This document shows, piece by piece, positions 39,133-50,069 of a stretch of 64,000 nucleotides of DNA; within the stretch, counting starts at the first letter, position 1; every line of letters starts with the position of its first letter. The notes under the pieces were generated by a model. That model made no database searches. It was not told the origin of the DNA and was given only the letters and a program-made list of their open reading frames with translations. The position numbers and the translations under genes were made by a program. Origin of the DNA: an uncultured Bacteroidales bacterium (lineage in GTDB: Bacteria; Bacteroidota; Bacteroidia; Bacteroidales; Tenuifilaceae); NCBI GenBank assembly GCA_937926785.1, contig CALBBQ010000002.1:16565-80564 (forward strand), in the 5' to 3' direction.

Positions 39133-39513
39133 CTACCTGTTTATGGTTTGAAAGAATTTTTGAACCACACGCTTTACCGATTCGTCGAATTCATCGCGGA
39201 GCTGCCGGTAAGCATCTACAAGAAGAGTTCCTTCAACTGTAAGTTCCGACTTTCCGCCTTCGCTGCCCCCACGGGATTTAGCGACAAGCGAGAAGCCAAG
39301 ATCTTCTTCAGCTCTTCGGACCAACTCCCATGCCTTACGATAGCTGATGTTCATCTTTTTAGCCGATGCCGCAATAGACTCAAGCTCCGCAATGCTTAAA
39401 AGCAGGCACAGCTGCTCCTGCGTAAGTATTGGCTCATTGGTACTGCGATGACGCAGCAATATGGAGTAATCCAAATAAACATCGTAATATTTAGACCCTT
39501 TGGGACCCGCCAT
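39133..39513 (-). CDS. ModE N-terminal-type winged-helix regulator
   Basis: AELESIAASAKKMNISYRKAWELVRRAEEDLGFSLVAKSRGGSEGGKSELTVEGTLLV. Confidence 0.9.
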   Translation of the reverse strand: MAGPKGSKYYDVYLDYSILLRHRSTNEPILTQEQLCLLLSIAELESIAASAKKMNISYRKAWELVRRAEEDLGFSLVAKSRGGSEGGKSELTVEGTLLVDAYRQLRDEFDESVKRVVQKFFQTINR

Positions 39514-39554
39514 TGTTCAGATATGCAAAGTTTTTCCTATCGGCAAATATACAA

Positions 39555-39576
39555 AAGGGGGAGATTCCTCCCCCAA
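39555..39576 (-). terminator. terminator after ppnP
   Basis: aaaagggggagattcctccccc. Confidence 0.7.
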
Positions 39577-39585
39577 AATTCTGAA

Positions 39586-39867
39586 TTACTTGTAAAGGCA
39601 ACGGTAAGCTGTATCGCCATTCACCCGAACCCTAAACTTCACATCCTTGGGTACAATGTAAGTTTCGAATTCCTTGTAGGTTTTCCAGGAAGTTTCGCCG
39701 GGTAGCATAACTTCCATTTGACCCGATACAACTGTCATGTACTCAACGGTAGATGTACCAAACTCGTACTCCCCCTGAGCCATGACACCAACAGTTGCCC
39801 TACCCTCGGCGGTCTCAAAGGCTATGGATTTAACCTTGCCATCGAAATATTCGTTCGTTTTAAACAT
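39586..39867 (-). CDS. ppnP: pyrimidine/purine nucleoside phosphorylase PpnP
   Basis: KSIAFETAEGRATVGVMAQGEYEFGTSTVEYMTVVSGQMEVMLPGE; 93 aa. Confidence 0.92.
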   Translation of the reverse strand: MFKTNEYFDGKVKSIAFETAEGRATVGVMAQGEYEFGTSTVEYMTVVSGQMEVMLPGETSWKTYKEFETYIVPKDVKFRVRVNGDTAYRCLYK

Positions 39868-40017
39868 AGCTTTAGTTTTTTTTCAAAAATAGCTAAATGA
39901 ATCGTTGAACGAAATGATTAAAATCAGAAAAACAAATTTGATAACAAATGACAAGCTAAAACATTTAATTTACTGTTTTGTTATCTATTTATAATATTTC
40001 TAAATAATGCGCTAACC

Positions 40018-41661
40018 ATGAATAATGCCATTTTTAAGTATGATTTGCCAAAAAATGAGCAAGTGTTAAGCTACTTGCCCTGTTCACCGGAACGAGAGGC
40101 TCTTGAAAAGGAGATAAAAAGGCTATCAGCCGAGGTGATGGAAATACCCTTAGTCATTGGAGGGAAAGAGGTTCGAACTGCCAATACAGGCAGAGTGGTT
40201 ATGCCTCATAACCACAACCATGTGCTGGCTCACTACCACATAGCCGGCGAAGAGGAAACCCGAATGGCTATAGATGCAGCGCTAAAAGCTCATGAGTACT
40301 GGTCGCAGGTATCGTGGGTGGAGCGATTAAGCATAACGCTAAAGGTGGCCGAACTGATCTCGAAAAAGTACCGGGCCACCCTTAATGCCGCAACCATGTT
40401 GGGGCAAGGCAAGAATGTGTATCAGGCCGAAATTGATGCAGCTTGCGAAACCGTTGATTTTCTGAGGTTTAATGCACACTACATCTCTGAAATATACAAC
40501 CAGCAACCCATCTCCGAAACGGGAACCATTAACAGGTTAGAGTACCGTCCTTTGGAAGGATTCATATTTACTGTAAGTCCCTTCAACTTTACTGCAATTG
40601 CATCCAACCTCAACATGGCACCTGTTTTAATGGGTAATTCCGTTGTTTGGAAACCTGCCTCCACTGCCCTGCTCTCGAACTACATACTGATGCAGATATA
40701 CAAAGAGGCTGGTGTTCCCGATGGTGTTATCAACTTCATACCCGGGAAAGGATCGGCTATTGGCAATGTAGTGTTCAATCATCCCATGCTGGCAGGTATT
40801 CATTTTACCGGTTCAACAGTTACCTTTAATACATTCTGGAAAGCGGTAAGTAATAACATTGGGAAGTACCGCTCATATCCAAAACTGGTTGGTGAAACGG
40901 GTGGAAAAGATTTCATCTTCCTACATCCCAGTGCAAACGTGAACGAGGCAGTAATTGCTGCGGTAAGGGGCGCCTTTGAGTATCAGGGTCAGAAGTGCTC
41001 CGCTGCCTCCAGGGCTTATATTCCCCAATCGTTGTGGCCTGAATTCAAAACGAGGATACTTGGCATAATGCACGAGATAAATCTGGGCGACCCCACCGAC
41101 TACGAAACTTTCGTAAATGCTGTTATCGACGAGGCATCGTTCGACAACATCATGAGCTATATTGATAAAGCAAAACAGTCGGCTGTGGCCGAAATCATTG
41201 CAGGAGGCAAAGGAGATAAGAGTAAGGGTTACTTTGTAGAACCCACAATTATTGTTACTACCGACCCCCACTTTGTTACCATGGAGGAAGAAATTTTCGG
41301 ACCAGTACTCACCATTTATGTTTACCCCGACGAAAAATTTGAAGAGACCCTTGAACTGTGCGACCAAACATCGCCATATGCCTTAACGGGTGCGATTTTT
41401 TCAACAGATCGGGTAGCTATGAATAAGGCATGTCGTGTTTTACGATACTCAGCGGGTAACATTTACTTTAACGACAAACCCACAGGTGCGGTGGTTGGCC
41501 AGCAGCCCTTTGGCGGATCACGCGCCAGTGGGACAAACGATAAAGCCGGCGGCCCATTCAACCTGATACGTTGGACAAGCCCGCGTACCATCAAAGAAAA
41601 CCTGAACCCGCCAACCGATTACCGCTACCCCTACATGACCAATGCCCGTTGCGGCGAGTAA
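40018..41661 (+). CDS. pruA: L-glutamate gamma-semialdehyde (1-pyrroline-5-carboxylate) dehydrogenase
   Basis: EGFIFTVSPFNFTAIASNLNMAPVLMGN, VGETGGKDFIFLHPSAN, GAFEYQGQKCSAASRAYIP. Confidence 0.95.
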   Translation: MNNAIFKYDLPKNEQVLSYLPCSPEREALEKEIKRLSAEVMEIPLVIGGKEVRTANTGRVVMPHNHNHVLAHYHIAGEEETRMAIDAALKAHEYWSQVSWVERLSITLKVAELISKKYRATLNAATMLGQGKNVYQAEIDAACETVDFLRFNAHYISEIYNQQPISETGTINRLEYRPLEGFIFTVSPFNFTAIASNLNMAPVLMGNSVVWKPASTALLSNYILMQIYKEAGVPDGVINFIPGKGSAIGNVVFNHPMLAGIHFTGSTVTFNTFWKAVSNNIGKYRSYPKLVGETGGKDFIFLHPSANVNEAVIAAVRGAFEYQGQKCSAASRAYIPQSLWPEFKTRILGIMHEINLGDPTDYETFVNAVIDEASFDNIMSYIDKAKQSAVAEIIAGGKGDKSKGYFVEPTIIVTTDPHFVTMEEEIFGPVLTIYVYPDEKFEETLELCDQTSPYALTGAIFSTDRVAMNKACRVLRYSAGNIYFNDKPTGAVVGQQPFGGSRASGTNDKAGGPFNLIRWTSPRTIKENLNPPTDYRYPYMTNARCGE

Positions 41662-41681
41662 ATCACTGTTGACAGGTTGAT

Positions 41682-41712
41682 GAACGGCCACTGAATGGGT
41701 GGTCGTTTTTCA
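41682..41712 (+). terminator. terminator after pruA
   Basis: gaacggccactgaatgggtggtcgtttttca. Confidence 0.55.
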
Positions 41713-41753
41713 TTTGCAAGCATCGCTATTATTTCGTTTTTTTGCCATGAAAA

Positions 41754-43907
41754 TTGGTAGTTATGGAGATTGTAAATAGAGCCAAACACGTTGAACTCAT
41801 ATCGGCAGAGCTAAACATTTCCAGCCGAGGTGTTGCCAACACCATCAAGCTGCTCGATGAGGGAGCAACAATACCCTTTATTAGCCGATACCGTAAGGAG
41901 ATGACAGGCAACCTCGATGAAACCCAGATAACATCCATTCGCGATCTCTCTATAAAATACGTTGAGCTGGATAAACGAAAGGAAACCATACTTTCGACCA
42001 TTGAAGAGCAAGGTAAGCTTACCGACGAACTGCGCACAAGGATCGTTTCATGCTATAACCCAACAGAACTTGAGGATATCTACCTACCATACAAACCCAA
42101 GCGGAGAACAAAAGCCACTATTGCTAAAGAGAAAGGCCTTGAGCCACTGGCGGAACTAATATTTAAACAACAGGAAAGGAAAATCTACAGCAGAGCCGAA
42201 AGCTTTGTAAACGACCAGGTAAACGATGCGGAAGAAGCCCTTGCCGGAGCACGCGATATTATAGCCGAATGGGTTAGCGAGGATGAAAGGGCCAGAAACA
42301 CAGCGCGCCGGCACTTTAGAAAATCGGCCATAATAAGATCGAAAGTGGTGAAGGGCAAGGAAACCGAAGGCATTAAGTATTCCGACTACTTTAGCTGGGA
42401 GGAAGAGATCAGACGATGCGCTTCGCACAGGTTTCTGGCCATGCGAAGAGGTCAGGAGGAAGGTTTTCTGCGGGTCAGCATTACTCCTCCTTCTGAGCCT
42501 GTGATTGAAGAGTTGGAGCGAATTTTCATCCGATCCAAAGGCGAGGCGGCCGAACAGCTTCAGCTTGCCATTGCCGACAGCTATAAAAGGCTGATTGAAC
42601 CCTCCATTGAGAATGAGTTTACCGCTGAGCTGAAAGAAAAGGCTGACGATGAGGCCATAAGAGTATTTGCGGAAAACTTACGTCAACTCCTTCTCTCGCC
42701 ACCACTCGGACAAAAAAGCGTGCTTGCCATTGACCCCGGTTACCGTACGGGCTGCAAGGTGGTTTGCCTCGACCCACAAGGGAACCTACTTCACAACGAA
42801 ACCATTTTCCCTCACCCCCCACAAAGCGAGCATGGCAAAGCCATGAGCAAAATATCGGCTTTAGTAGATACATATAAGATTGATGCCATAGCCATTGGGA
42901 ATGGCACGGCCAGCCGCGAAACCGAAGCCCTCATCAAACGCATTCGTTTCAATCGCGATGTAAGGGTGTTTGTGGTAAGCGAGGATGGCGCCTCGGTTTA
43001 CTCAGCCTCAACAGTTGCTCGTGAGGAGTTTCCAGAGTACGATGTTACCGTTAGGGGTGCTGTATCGATTGGCCGCCGTTTGATGGACCCACTGGCCGAA
43101 CTGGTTAAAATTGATCCGAAATCGATTGGAGTAGGCCAGTACCAGCACGATGTAGATCAAACAAAGCTAAAAAAAGGGCTTGACCAGGTGGTGGAAAGCT
43201 GCGTGAACCACGTTGGGGTTCATCTGAATACTGCCAGCAAGCACCTGCTCACCTACGTATCAGGGCTGGGCCCGCAGCTCGCTAAAAACATTGTTGAATA
43301 CCGTGCAAAGAATGGAGCATTTAAAAGCCGGAATGAGCTGAAAAAGGTACCCCGACTGGGCGAAAAAGCCTTTGAGCAGTGTGCCGGTTTCCTTAGAATT
43401 GCCGGGGCAGAGAATCCTCTTGACAATACCGCAGTTCACCCCGAAAGCTACCACATCGTTCAAAAAATGGCAGCCGACTTGGGCTGCTTGGTTTCCGACC
43501 TGATCAAAAGCGAAGAGCTGCGCTCTAAAGTAGTACTGGAAAGGTATGTGACCGACACGGTGGGTTTACCCACGCTAACCGATATCATGCAGGAGCTAGC
43601 CAAACCCGGCCGCGATCCCCGGGAAGGAATAAAAGTGTTCGAATTTGCCGAAGGCATATACAGCATGGATGACCTAAAGCCCGGAATGGTACTCCCAGGA
43701 ATTGTTACCAACATTACCAATTTCGGTGTATTTGTGGATATTGGAGTAAAGCAGGATGGGCTCGTACATATTTCGCAGCTGGCCAACCGCTACGTTTCAA
43801 ATCCACTTGACGTGGTTAAGCTACACCAGCATGTAAAGGTTAAGGTGTTAGAGGTAGATACCGCCCGCAAGCGAATTCAACTCTCAATGAAGGAAGTGGA
43901 GCAGTAG
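41754..43907 (+). CDS. tex: Tex family RNA-binding transcriptional accessory protein
   Basis: LDEGATIPFISRYRKEMTG, DPGYRTGCKVVCLDPQG, C-terminal S1 domain GIVTNITNFGVFVDIGVKQDGLVHIS. Confidence 0.96.
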   Translation: MVVMEIVNRAKHVELISAELNISSRGVANTIKLLDEGATIPFISRYRKEMTGNLDETQITSIRDLSIKYVELDKRKETILSTIEEQGKLTDELRTRIVSCYNPTELEDIYLPYKPKRRTKATIAKEKGLEPLAELIFKQQERKIYSRAESFVNDQVNDAEEALAGARDIIAEWVSEDERARNTARRHFRKSAIIRSKVVKGKETEGIKYSDYFSWEEEIRRCASHRFLAMRRGQEEGFLRVSITPPSEPVIEELERIFIRSKGEAAEQLQLAIADSYKRLIEPSIENEFTAELKEKADDEAIRVFAENLRQLLLSPPLGQKSVLAIDPGYRTGCKVVCLDPQGNLLHNETIFPHPPQSEHGKAMSKISALVDTYKIDAIAIGNGTASRETEALIKRIRFNRDVRVFVVSEDGASVYSASTVAREEFPEYDVTVRGAVSIGRRLMDPLAELVKIDPKSIGVGQYQHDVDQTKLKKGLDQVVESCVNHVGVHLNTASKHLLTYVSGLGPQLAKNIVEYRAKNGAFKSRNELKKVPRLGEKAFEQCAGFLRIAGAENPLDNTAVHPESYHIVQKMAADLGCLVSDLIKSEELRSKVVLERYVTDTVGLPTLTDIMQELAKPGRDPREGIKVFEFAEGIYSMDDLKPGMVLPGIVTNITNFGVFVDIGVKQDGLVHISQLANRYVSNPLDVVKLHQHVKVKVLEVDTARKRIQLSMKEVEQ

Positions 43908-43966
43908 AGCACGGGTAATAGGGACAATTACCAGAATTTTAAACCCTACCCCCCGTTTGCCCAAAG

Positions 43967-45100
43967 CTATTTTCTTCGCTGAACTTTGAAGTACGAAACC
44001 AGCTCCATGAATTGAACTGCAAACTCATTGATGCGAGTGCTGCAACCAACAACCTCCTCGCTAACCGCAACATTTTGCTGGGCAACCAGATTCTGCTGCT
44101 GAATGGCATTGTTTACCTGCTCAACCCCTACATGTTGCTCAATGCTGGCTGCGGTAATCTCCTGGATTAACTCTGTGGTTCTGGTGATATCGGGCAAAAG
44201 CTCATTTAGCATGATTTGGATATGCTCAGCAGCGTTTACACTTCGCGATGCCAGCTGAACTATCTCGTCGGCAGCAAGTTTGCTGGTTTCGGCAAGCTTA
44301 CGCACCTCCGAGGCCACCACGGCGAATCCTTTGCCATGAGCTCCGGCTCGGGCAGCCTCAACGGCTGCATTAAGGGCTAAGATATTGGTTTGAAAGGCGA
44401 TATCGGTAATCACATTGATTCTTTGAGCAATGTTATGAATAGCATCAAGATTCTCCTCGGCAGATTTGTTCAGGATTTTAACACCCTCGAATACCTTACG
44501 GGAATAGCCATCTGTTTGTTTTGAGTTATCGGCATTCTTTTCGATGTGAGCAGCAATCTGCTCCATCGACGAAGATATCTCTTCGATTGACGAGGATTCC
44601 TCTGCTGCACCCTCGGCCAGCTGGCCGGAAATGGCATTCAGTTCGGCACTCATTTCCTCTAGCTTGCTCACATTAGCCTGTATCTGCAGCACCACCCTGC
44701 CAAAATTATCCCTGATTATCTGAGTGGCCTTTATTAGCTGACCCAAATCGGTTTTGGGATTAACACTGGAATCATCGTCAGGTATGTTGAAATCGCCCTC
44801 GGCCAAGCGATATAGACGGTCAATGGCCTTAGCCAGAGGCCTTACAACGGTTATGGTGGCATAGTAGAAGCATAAGACGCTGAACATCACGTTTATTCCC
44901 AGAAAAACGTAACGTATTAGAGCATTTCCGTCAAAAAATTTTATGCGAACACTAACGGTTATCATTATGAAAAGGAGATTGATTAACCATACGATGCCCA
45001 CCTTCATGAAAATGCTTTTGCGGTAAACCCTTGTAAGGAGTATTGCTGCGGCAATTCCTGCGACCAAGGTACTGGTTAACAAGCTAACCACAAAGTCCAT
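43967..45100 (-). CDS. methyl-accepting chemotaxis protein-like signal transducer
   Basis: [41 protein letters not shown] hairpin; N-terminal TM helices, HAMP-like region. Confidence 0.93.
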   Translation of the reverse strand: MDFVVSLLTSTLVAGIAAAILLTRVYRKSIFMKVGIVWLINLLFIMITVSVRIKFFDGNALIRYVFLGINVMFSVLCFYYATITVVRPLAKAIDRLYRLAEGDFNIPDDDSSVNPKTDLGQLIKATQIIRDNFGRVVLQIQANVSKLEEMSAELNAISGQLAEGAAEESSSIEEISSSMEQIAAHIEKNADNSKQTDGYSRKVFEGVKILNKSAEENLDAIHNIAQRINVITDIAFQTNILALNAAVEAARAGAHGKGFAVVASEVRKLAETSKLAADEIVQLASRSVNAAEHIQIMLNELLPDITRTTELIQEITAASIEQHVGVEQVNNAIQQQNLVAQQNVAVSEEVVGCSTRINEFAVQFMELVSYFKVQRRK

Positions 45101-45258
45101 ATAGAGTTGGTATTAAATTTTCTGTTTTTAATAAAAGAGCGCTTTATCAAACTATACTAAACCAAACAGTTGCCGTAATTTACAATATTTTATTTAGATA
45201 TCAAACTGAATTGACACTTACATCTATAACATCCATGCGCCAACTTAATTCTTCTCAT

Positions 45259-45266
45259 TACCTTTG
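45259..45266 (+). promoter_or_regulatory. putative -7 box TACCTTTG upstream of mutS2
   Basis: Matches the Bacteroidota TAnnTTTG motif; implies translation from 45285, not 45264. Confidence 0.4.
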
Positions 45267-45284
45267 CAACAAACAACACAGAAA

Positions 45285-47762
45285 ATGATTTACCCCGATA
45301 CCTTTGAGCAAAAGGTTGGATTCGATAAGGTTAGAGAGCTAACGCTAACGTATTGCTTGTGCACGTTGGGTGAGCAAAGAGTGAGAGAAGTAAAATTTTG
45401 CCCTGACCCCTCCACCGTTTCGGAATGGGTTGAACAAACCCATGAGATGAAAGCCATTTGCCTGCTAGAGGATGGCTTCCCTACCGATGGGTTCATTGAC
45501 ATAACCCCCGCGCTTCGAAAACTTCAAGTTCAGGGGCAGTGGCTCGATGAGAATGAGCTGCAGCAACTACGCCGCTCGTTGGAAACCATTAAGCAGCTGC
45601 TGGCTTTCGTAAAACGGGTATCGGAGAAGTATCCTGCCATAGCCAAGCTGGCAACGGGGGTTAACTACTACCCTTACGTAATCGATAAGATCGATAGCAT
45701 ACTGGATCGATATGGCAGGATAAAGGATAATGCATCACCCAAACTTGCCGAGATCAGGGCTACGATTAGGGCAAAAGAATCGGCCGTTACCAAGCTTGTG
45801 CAAGGCATACTTCGGAGTGCACGCGACCAGGGAATAGTGGAAACCGACGCACAACCCACTGTTCGCGAAGGGCGTGTGGTAATACCAGTTGCTGCAGCCA
45901 ACAAGCGAAAGCTGAAGGGGATAGTTCACGACGAATCGGCTACCGGGAAAACAGTATTCATTGAGCCCGTTGAGGTTGTTGAGCTGAACAACGAAATCCG
46001 GGAGCTGGAGTACGAAGAACACAGGGAGGTAATCCGCATACTCATTGAGCTGGCTGACAGCATTAGGCCTTACCTGCCCGAACTACTCACCGCTTACGAT
46101 TTTATGGGCGAGATTGACTTCATAAGGGCTAAAGCCCTTTTTTCCATTGATTTTGAAGGGAGTAAGCCAATCCTAAACACTACAGCAACGGGGATTTACC
46201 TGCGACAAGCCCGACACCCTATCCTTCAGCAAAGCCTAAAAAGAGAAGGGAAAAAGATTGTACCCTTAGATATTGAGCTGAATCCCAATGGTAGGATTCT
46301 ACTCATTTCAGGTCCCAACGCGGGAGGGAAATCGGTATGCCTAAAAACCGTAGGGCTACTCCAGTACATGCTGCAATGCGGGTTTCTGCCAAGCACGCTG
46401 GAGAACTCCGAGATGGGGATATTCTCGAAGATATTCATCGACATAGGCGATGAGCAATCGCTGGAAAACGATTTAAGCACCTACAGCTCGCACCTCATCA
46501 ACATGAAGCAGATGCTCAGGTATGCAGATGCTGAAAGCCTTGTGCTTATCGATGAGTTTGGCGCTGGAACCGAGCCTACAGCCGGAGGAGCAATTGCCGA
46601 AGCAATTCTGCAGGAACTCTGTAATAAAGGAACATTTGGAGTTATCACCACCCACTATTCCAACCTAAAGCACTTTGCAGCCAACACCCCAGGAATTGTG
46701 AATGGGGCAATGCTTTTCGACAACGAAAAGATAGAATCCCTATTTAAACTTGAAATGGGAAAACCCGGCAGCAGCTTTGCTTTTGAAATTGCACGAAAAA
46801 TTGGCTTACCAGAAGGCGTGCTTAACGAAGCTTTAAAAAAAGTGGGCTCCGACTATATCACCTTTGAAAAACACCTGCGCGAAATATCGCGCGATAAGCG
46901 CTACTGGGAGAAGAAACGCGAAAGTATCAGGCTGGCAAACAAACGCGCCGAGGAAGCCGAAGAAAAGCTCCAAAAGGAGCTGGAGGAACTGGAGAAAAAA
47001 AGGAAGGAGATTATAGCGTTGGCCAGAAAAGAAGCGCAGGAGCTGTTAGCCAATGTGAACAAGCAAATTGAATACACAATCCGCACCATTAAGGAAACCA
47101 ACGCCGAGAAGGAACAGACCCGGGAGGTTAGAAAAAAACTGGAGGAACTGAAAAAACAGGTTGATGAAGCCGGTAGCACCGATGCACTCATCGAACGTAA
47201 GATGGAGCTCATAAAACAGCGGCAGGAACGGAAAGCACAAAAGAGCCAGCAAAAAAGTGTTAATGATAGCAAACCAGCCAGAGCCGAAGAAGAAAAAGCC
47301 ATTGAGGCCGGCGATAAGGTTAAAGTGGAAGGCAGTGATATGGTGGGTGAGGTTATCAGCATAACCGACAAAAGCGCATCGGTTGCCATTGGTGGCATGA
47401 TAACGGTTGTAAAAATTGATAAACTAAAACGGATTTCGTCGGGCGAATTCCGCGAAGCTGCGAAACAAAAAGTAACCGTCAGTACCGGATTCGACGTTTA
47501 TAAACGTCGGTTAAACTTTAAATCGGATATCGACGTACGGGGCTACCGAGCCGAAGAAGCCATTGAGGCGGTTCAAGACTTAGTAGATGATGCACTGATG
47601 CTGGGTTTCGGCAGAATACGCATACTTCATGGAAAAGGGAATGGTATTCTGAAACAGGTTATCAGGGACTTCCTGAAAACCACACCCGGGGTGAAAGGAT
47701 TTAGCGACGAACATGTGGAGTTGGGAGGCGCAGGAATTACTGTGGTTGACCTTGACATTTAG
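45285..47762 (+). CDS. mutS2: endonuclease MutS2
   Basis: ISGPNAGGKSVCLKTVGLLQYM, DEFGAGTEPTAGGAIAEAIL, C-terminal Smr domain DVRGYRAEEAIEAVQDLVDDALMLGFGRIRILHGKGNGIL. Confidence 0.96.
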   Translation: MIYPDTFEQKVGFDKVRELTLTYCLCTLGEQRVREVKFCPDPSTVSEWVEQTHEMKAICLLEDGFPTDGFIDITPALRKLQVQGQWLDENELQQLRRSLETIKQLLAFVKRVSEKYPAIAKLATGVNYYPYVIDKIDSILDRYGRIKDNASPKLAEIRATIRAKESAVTKLVQGILRSARDQGIVETDAQPTVREGRVVIPVAAANKRKLKGIVHDESATGKTVFIEPVEVVELNNEIRELEYEEHREVIRILIELADSIRPYLPELLTAYDFMGEIDFIRAKALFSIDFEGSKPILNTTATGIYLRQARHPILQQSLKREGKKIVPLDIELNPNGRILLISGPNAGGKSVCLKTVGLLQYMLQCGFLPSTLENSEMGIFSKIFIDIGDEQSLENDLSTYSSHLINMKQMLRYADAESLVLIDEFGAGTEPTAGGAIAEAILQELCNKGTFGVITTHYSNLKHFAANTPGIVNGAMLFDNEKIESLFKLEMGKPGSSFAFEIARKIGLPEGVLNEALKKVGSDYITFEKHLREISRDKRYWEKKRESIRLANKRAEEAEEKLQKELEELEKKRKEIIALARKEAQELLANVNKQIEYTIRTIKETNAEKEQTREVRKKLEELKKQVDEAGSTDALIERKMELIKQRQERKAQKSQQKSVNDSKPARAEEEKAIEAGDKVKVEGSDMVGEVISITDKSASVAIGGMITVVKIDKLKRISSGEFREAAKQKVTVSTGFDVYKRRLNFKSDIDVRGYRAEEAIEAVQDLVDDALMLGFGRIRILHGKGNGILKQVIRDFLKTTPGVKGFSDEHVELGGAGITVVDLDI

Positions 47763-47812
47763 CAACCAATGAGTTGAAAATTAAGTGGCATTTTGTATAT
47801 TGCCACTAAATT

Positions 47813-49144
47813 TTGCCAACCGTGGAGCTGCTAATATATTGCCGGCAACTTAGCCCAAGACTGGAGTACACCTGCAGGTTCATTTTCAAGGACATACTCC
47901 GCATGCCCTTTAGATTATCGTGTTCATTTTCAGAAGTTTCAAACTATTCTGGCCCTATACTCTGCTACGACAAACAGGCAATTCCGGGTTCCCTCACCAT
48001 GCATCCCTCGCAAATACTCTTTGAAACCGACATCAAACCCATTTCATTTTCCGTGGGGCAATGGAAGAACTTACCTGCCTTTCCCATGGGAAACTCGCAT
48101 CAGAAAGCGGATATACCCTTCGACATGCTTGCTGGAACCTTTTTCCTGATTTCGAGATACGAAGAATACTTACCCCATAACAGCGACCGGCATAACCGTT
48201 TCCGTGCATCGAGCAGCTTCGCATTCAGACATGGTTTTTTGGAACTACCAGTAGTTGATCTTTGGGCATTTGAACTCTTAAATGCATTAAAAGAAAAATA
48301 TCCGCATATCAGCTACAAAACAAGGCAGTTCAGCAGCCAGGTAACCATCGACCTGGACTGTGCCTATGCCTACCGGGGGAAAGGATTTTTACGGACAGCC
48401 CTTGGGTTTGCAAACTCGCTTGCCACTCTCAACTTAAAAAGGGTGGCACAACGCTTCAGAGTGATTACCAACAAGCAGAAGGACCCGTTTGAGATATACG
48501 AAGAACTATTTCAGCTGCTTCCGCCCGAGGAGGGTACTAAATGGTTTGTACACGTTGGCGACTGGGGCAAGTTTGACAAACCCATCAAGGTTGACAAATC
48601 ATCTATGATTACCCTGATAAACAGGTTAGTATCACGCTACCCCATTGGTATTCACCCATCGTACCGCACGTACCTGAACGACTCGGTTTTCAGGAAAGAG
48701 TTATCCAGGTTAGTAGATGCAATAGGCCAATCGGTAACCTCATCGAGGTTTCACTACCTGCGCTTCACCATTCCGAACTCTTACTACCCGCTAATACGAG
48801 CAGGAATCACACAGGAGTACTCTATGGGGTTTCCTGAAAAACCCGGTTTCAGAGCGGGAACATGCACTCCGTACCCATTTTTCGATTTGTACGACAACTC
48901 CACAAAGAACCTGAAGATTTTTCCGTTTCCGATTATGGACTCCACCCTAAGGCGTATAGCCTGGCAAACCCCCGACGAGGCCGTAGAGATTGTAAAGCGT
49001 TTGATTGATAGCGCAAAAAGAGTTAACGGGACTTTTATCAGCGTGTGGCACGTCGATTACCTGGCTGACTTCAACACTAAACCATCGTTGCTGTACTTGC
49101 TAAAGTATGTTCTGGAGAGAACAAATGGAAACCCAAAACATTAA
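47813..49144 (+). CDS. polysaccharide deacetylase family-like protein
   Basis: FDMLAGTFFLISRYEEYLPHNSDRHNRF, QVTIDLDCAYAYRGKG, IGIHPSYRTYLN; downstream FemAB/GNAT genes. Confidence 0.75.
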   Translation: MPTVELLIYCRQLSPRLEYTCRFIFKDILRMPFRLSCSFSEVSNYSGPILCYDKQAIPGSLTMHPSQILFETDIKPISFSVGQWKNLPAFPMGNSHQKADIPFDMLAGTFFLISRYEEYLPHNSDRHNRFRASSSFAFRHGFLELPVVDLWAFELLNALKEKYPHISYKTRQFSSQVTIDLDCAYAYRGKGFLRTALGFANSLATLNLKRVAQRFRVITNKQKDPFEIYEELFQLLPPEEGTKWFVHVGDWGKFDKPIKVDKSSMITLINRLVSRYPIGIHPSYRTYLNDSVFRKELSRLVDAIGQSVTSSRFHYLRFTIPNSYYPLIRAGITQEYSMGFPEKPGFRAGTCTPYPFFDLYDNSTKNLKIFPFPIMDSTLRRIAWQTPDEAVEIVKRLIDSAKRVNGTFISVWHVDYLADFNTKPSLLYLLKYVLERTNGNPKH

Positions 49145-50066
49145 CATACAGTTCCTAAAACGCGAAGAGATAAACGATGCCCTTTGGAATAAGAGCATTG
49201 ACGAAGCCTTTAACGGAAATATTTATGCATATACCTGGTATCTGGACATCGTTTCGCCCGGCTGGGCTGCTCTAGCATCTTCAGATTACACTTACCTGTT
49301 CCCGTTACCTGTTAAAAAGAAATACGGGGTGAGCTATGTTGTACAACCGCTGTTTTGCCAACAGCTCGGGTTGTTCTCAACCCGGCAGATCTCCCCCGAA
49401 ATCGTTGATCGGTTTATCGACAGCATACCCTCAAACTTTAGGTACGTTAACATCAACCTTAACATCCACAATAAAACCAATAAACATAAGAGTAGCGTTG
49501 AGAAAAAGGTAACCTACATGCTGGATCTACTGAACTACAACGATCAGCTTTTTAGAAGGTACAACCAGAATACCCGCCGTAACATTTTTAAAGCCACCGC
49601 ATATGATACCAAGGCTTACCATATCGACCCTGAAGAATTTAGCAGATTCTATAAAAGGTGGGGCTATATGTTAGATTCCAGAAAAGACATTAACACAATT
49701 AGCCAGCTCGCACATACACTCAAAGCGAACCAACGCGCCAACATTTATGGTGCAGCGAATAACTCGATGAGCCTGGGGGGGGTTGCCCTATTTGCCGAAA
49801 GCCACAACACAATCTACTACCTCTTTGGAGCAGCGGAACCCGTCTCGAGGGTTCAGGGAAGCCTGTTTTTCCTACTAGATACGATTATTCGGAACAATGC
49901 AGAGCAAAACAAAGTGCTAGACTTTGAAGGATCAACCATAACGTCCATTGCCAACTTTTTTAAGGGCTTTGGTGCTAAACCATGTAACTTTCTAACTTAC
50001 CACAGGAACACCCTTCCGGCGGGTGAGCTAATAGTCAAGATTAAAAGAGAAATGAAACTGTTTTAA
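49125..50066 (+). CDS. FemAB/GNAT-like acyltransferase family protein
   Basis: YAYTWYLDIVSPGWAALASSDYTYLFPLPVKKKYGVSYVVQPLFCQQLGLF; likely start 49125. Confidence 0.7.
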   Translation: METQNINIQFLKREEINDALWNKSIDEAFNGNIYAYTWYLDIVSPGWAALASSDYTYLFPLPVKKKYGVSYVVQPLFCQQLGLFSTRQISPEIVDRFIDSIPSNFRYVNINLNIHNKTNKHKSSVEKKVTYMLDLLNYNDQLFRRYNQNTRRNIFKATAYDTKAYHIDPEEFSRFYKRWGYMLDSRKDINTISQLAHTLKANQRANIYGAANNSMSLGGVALFAESHNTIYYLFGAAEPVSRVQGSLFFLLDTIIRNNAEQNKVLDFEGSTITSIANFFKGFGAKPCNFLTYHRNTLPAGELIVKIKREMKLF

Positions 50067-50069
50067 GCT

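Noticed and set aside
46901-47398. 165-aa Ser/Phe-rich minus ORF
   Set aside because: Shadow of the Glu/Lys-rich coiled coil of mutS2; no independent support.
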